From Marivita sp965656765 (lineage in GTDB: Bacteria; Pseudomonadota; Alphaproteobacteria; Rhodobacterales; Rhodobacteraceae), in assembly GCF_965656765.1 (NCBI RefSeq), contig NZ_CBFHLV010000105.1:1-5922 (forward strand): a stretch of DNA of 5,922 nucleotides, written 5' to 3'. The position numbers and the translations under genes were made by a program. The notes below the pieces were generated by a model. The model saw only the letters and a program-made list of their open reading frames with translations, was not told where the DNA came from and did not search any database. Shown one piece after another: positions 5,239 through 5,922 of the stretch; within the stretch, counting starts at the first letter, position 1, and every line of letters begins with the position of its first letter.

Positions 5239-5922
5239 ATGACGAGCGAACGAACGGCAGGAAATTTTCAGTTCCTACAGCCAATTAGCCCCCAGCTTGA
5301 AAAGCTGGGTACTCTAGCCGAGCACTTTTTTCACGCTGACCCAAGCACGTCGCTGATCAAGCTACGGCAATTCTCTGAGATCCTGACCCAACTACACGCG
5401 GCTCATGCGGGCCTTCTTCCCGAGCCCGCCGAAACCCAGTCGGACCTTTTACGGCGTTTGAAGTTTGAGCGCGCCATCCCCGATAAAGTACTCGATGTGC
5501 TCCACCACATTCGGAAGACAGGGAACTCAGCGGTTCATGAGGGCTCTGGAGACCACAGGCAGGCGCTCACGGCGCTGAAGATGTCCGTCCAGCTTGGCAT
5601 TTGGCACTACCGGGTTGTTCGAGGCGACGCTAAGTTCTCGCCCGGACCTTTCGTACCGCCAGAGAACCCTACGTCCGCAGCCGAGGAGCTTCAGCAAGAG
5701 CTTGATCGCCTTCGGCGAGAGCGCGATGCTGCTCTGAACGATGCGCAGCTGGCGCAAAAAGCTGCGGAGTTGGCGCAGCGCGAAGCGGAAACAGCTTCGG
5801 ATCGAGAGCAACGCGAGAAGGAAGAGCGAGCGCAGTGGGAAGCCTTGAACCAGACCGGGTTTTCCGGAGATGTTGGAGTTCGTCACTCAGCGGCTATTTT
5901 AGCCGTGAGCTCTGCGTTGTAA
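5239..5922 (+). CDS. hsdR: HsdR-like type I restriction subunit, N-terminal remnant (DUF4145)
   Basis: The frame gives 227 residues from ATG 5239 to TAA 5920-5922. Residues 9-45 (NFQFLQPISPQLEKLGTLAE onward, then STSLIKLRQFSE) and HIRKTGNSAVHEGSGDHRQA (90-109) match the DUF4145 domain at the N-terminus of many HsdR-type and related DEAD/DEAH restriction-helicase proteins. GPFVPP (136-141) and a charged Glu/Arg/Ala coiled coil (146-205) follow, as in those proteins. A full HsdR is around 1000 residues and continues with nuclease and helicase domains; here there is none. Similarity seems to stop at QWEAL (199-203), where the DNA becomes IS-like (5846 onward), so the last 24 residues are probably translated from the insertion. 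Restriction activity would be lost. An upstream in-frame TTG at 5185 is less likely as the start. A stand-alone DUF4145 coiled-coil protein is the alternative reading. Confidence 0.75.
   Translation: MTSERTAGNFQFLQPISPQLEKLGTLAEHFFHADPSTSLIKLRQFSEILTQLHAAHAGLLPEPAETQSDLLRRLKFERAIPDKVLDVLHHIRKTGNSAVHEGSGDHRQALTALKMSVQLGIWHYRVVRGDAKFSPGPFVPPENPTSAAEELQQELDRLRRERDAALNDAQLAQKAAELAQREAETASDREQREKEERAQWEALNQTGFSGDVGVRHSAAILAVSSAL
5846..5922. mobile_element. Possible end of an IS3-family insertion sequence
   Basis: Beginning inside codon 203 of the HsdR-like frame, the sequence TGAACC, then CCGGGTTTTCCGGAGA (5855-5870), resembles terminal inverted repeats of IS3-family elements as I remember them, including the conventional 5'-TG end. 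It coincides with the point where HsdR-type residues stop. The element would continue beyond the window, so neither transposase nor the opposite repeat nor the target duplication can be seen. The match is from memory, not from a search. Confidence 0.4.
5886..5909. other. Hairpin near the right end of the window
   Basis: CGGCTA (5891-5896) and TAGCCG (5900-5905) pair around a TTT loop. CTCA (5886-5889) with TGAG (5906-5909) extends the stem past a single bulged G. There is no U-run after it. If 5846 is an IS end, this may be one of the hairpins some elements carry near their ends to block inward transcription or translation. Confidence 0.4.

Larger units (their letters stand above)
4280..5922. 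mobile_element. Putative edge of an integrated genomic island
   Basis: The stretch starts at a tRNA-Phe 3' fragment. It opens with A/T-rich DNA (25% GC in 4281-4320, against about 60% in the MFS gene), then carries a palindrome cluster, an orphan gene and a restriction gene, which is usual island cargo. No integrase, excisionase or second att copy is in the window, so the extent is open to the right. The left boundary is inferred from where the tRNA match ends. Confidence 0.5.

Overview
The window looks like a piece of a proteobacterial chromosome of fairly high GC (roughly 60% in the amidase and transporter genes). It is probably alphaproteobacterial, judging by the DUF6880-like protein, the amidase and MFS types, and a tRNA-Phe fragment with a CCGCC/GGTGG T-stem and an encoded CCA tail. 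I cannot name a genus from the sequence.

Bases 1-546 hold the C-terminal part of a DUF6880-like protein. A 352-base gap follows, with a nested hairpin at the stop codon and a good intrinsic terminator at 723-752. Bases 899-2293 encode an amidase-signature enzyme with its Lys/cis-Ser/Ser triad intact. After another 349-base gap, 2643-3833 encodes a 12-helix MFS transporter. The two genes share a strand and may be a catabolic pair (import of a small molecule, then amide hydrolysis), but the substrate is not visible and each gene seems to have its own leader.

Bases 3834-4234 contain no convincing gene. They hold a minus-strand mini-ORF whose ribosome binding site lies in an inverted repeat, and a short start-less stretch that reads like protein. 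At 4235-4279, on the minus strand, lies the 3' half of a tRNA-Phe gene without its 5' half. This is the usual scar of a tyrosine-recombinase element that integrated into a tRNA gene. Composition changes abruptly next to it: 4281-4320 is 25% GC, and 4281-4440 is about 40% GC by hand count. A cluster of short palindromes built on AAACACTGTGTTT follows at 4380-4431. I read everything to the right of 4280 as the edge of an integrated island, and the DNA to the left as older chromosome.

The island-side cargo is a minus-strand DUF6155-like hypothetical gene (4499-5101) and, divergently, the N-terminus of an HsdR-like type I restriction subunit (5239 onward): a DUF4145 domain plus a coiled coil. The HsdR-like frame loses family character at about 5845, exactly where a sequence resembling an IS3-family terminal repeat begins (TGAACC...CCGGGTTTTCCGGAGA), and it ends at a TAA on the last bases of the window. 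The restriction gene therefore appears to be interrupted by an insertion sequence. The integrase, the other island end, the intact tRNA-Phe and the rest of the IS would all lie outside the window.
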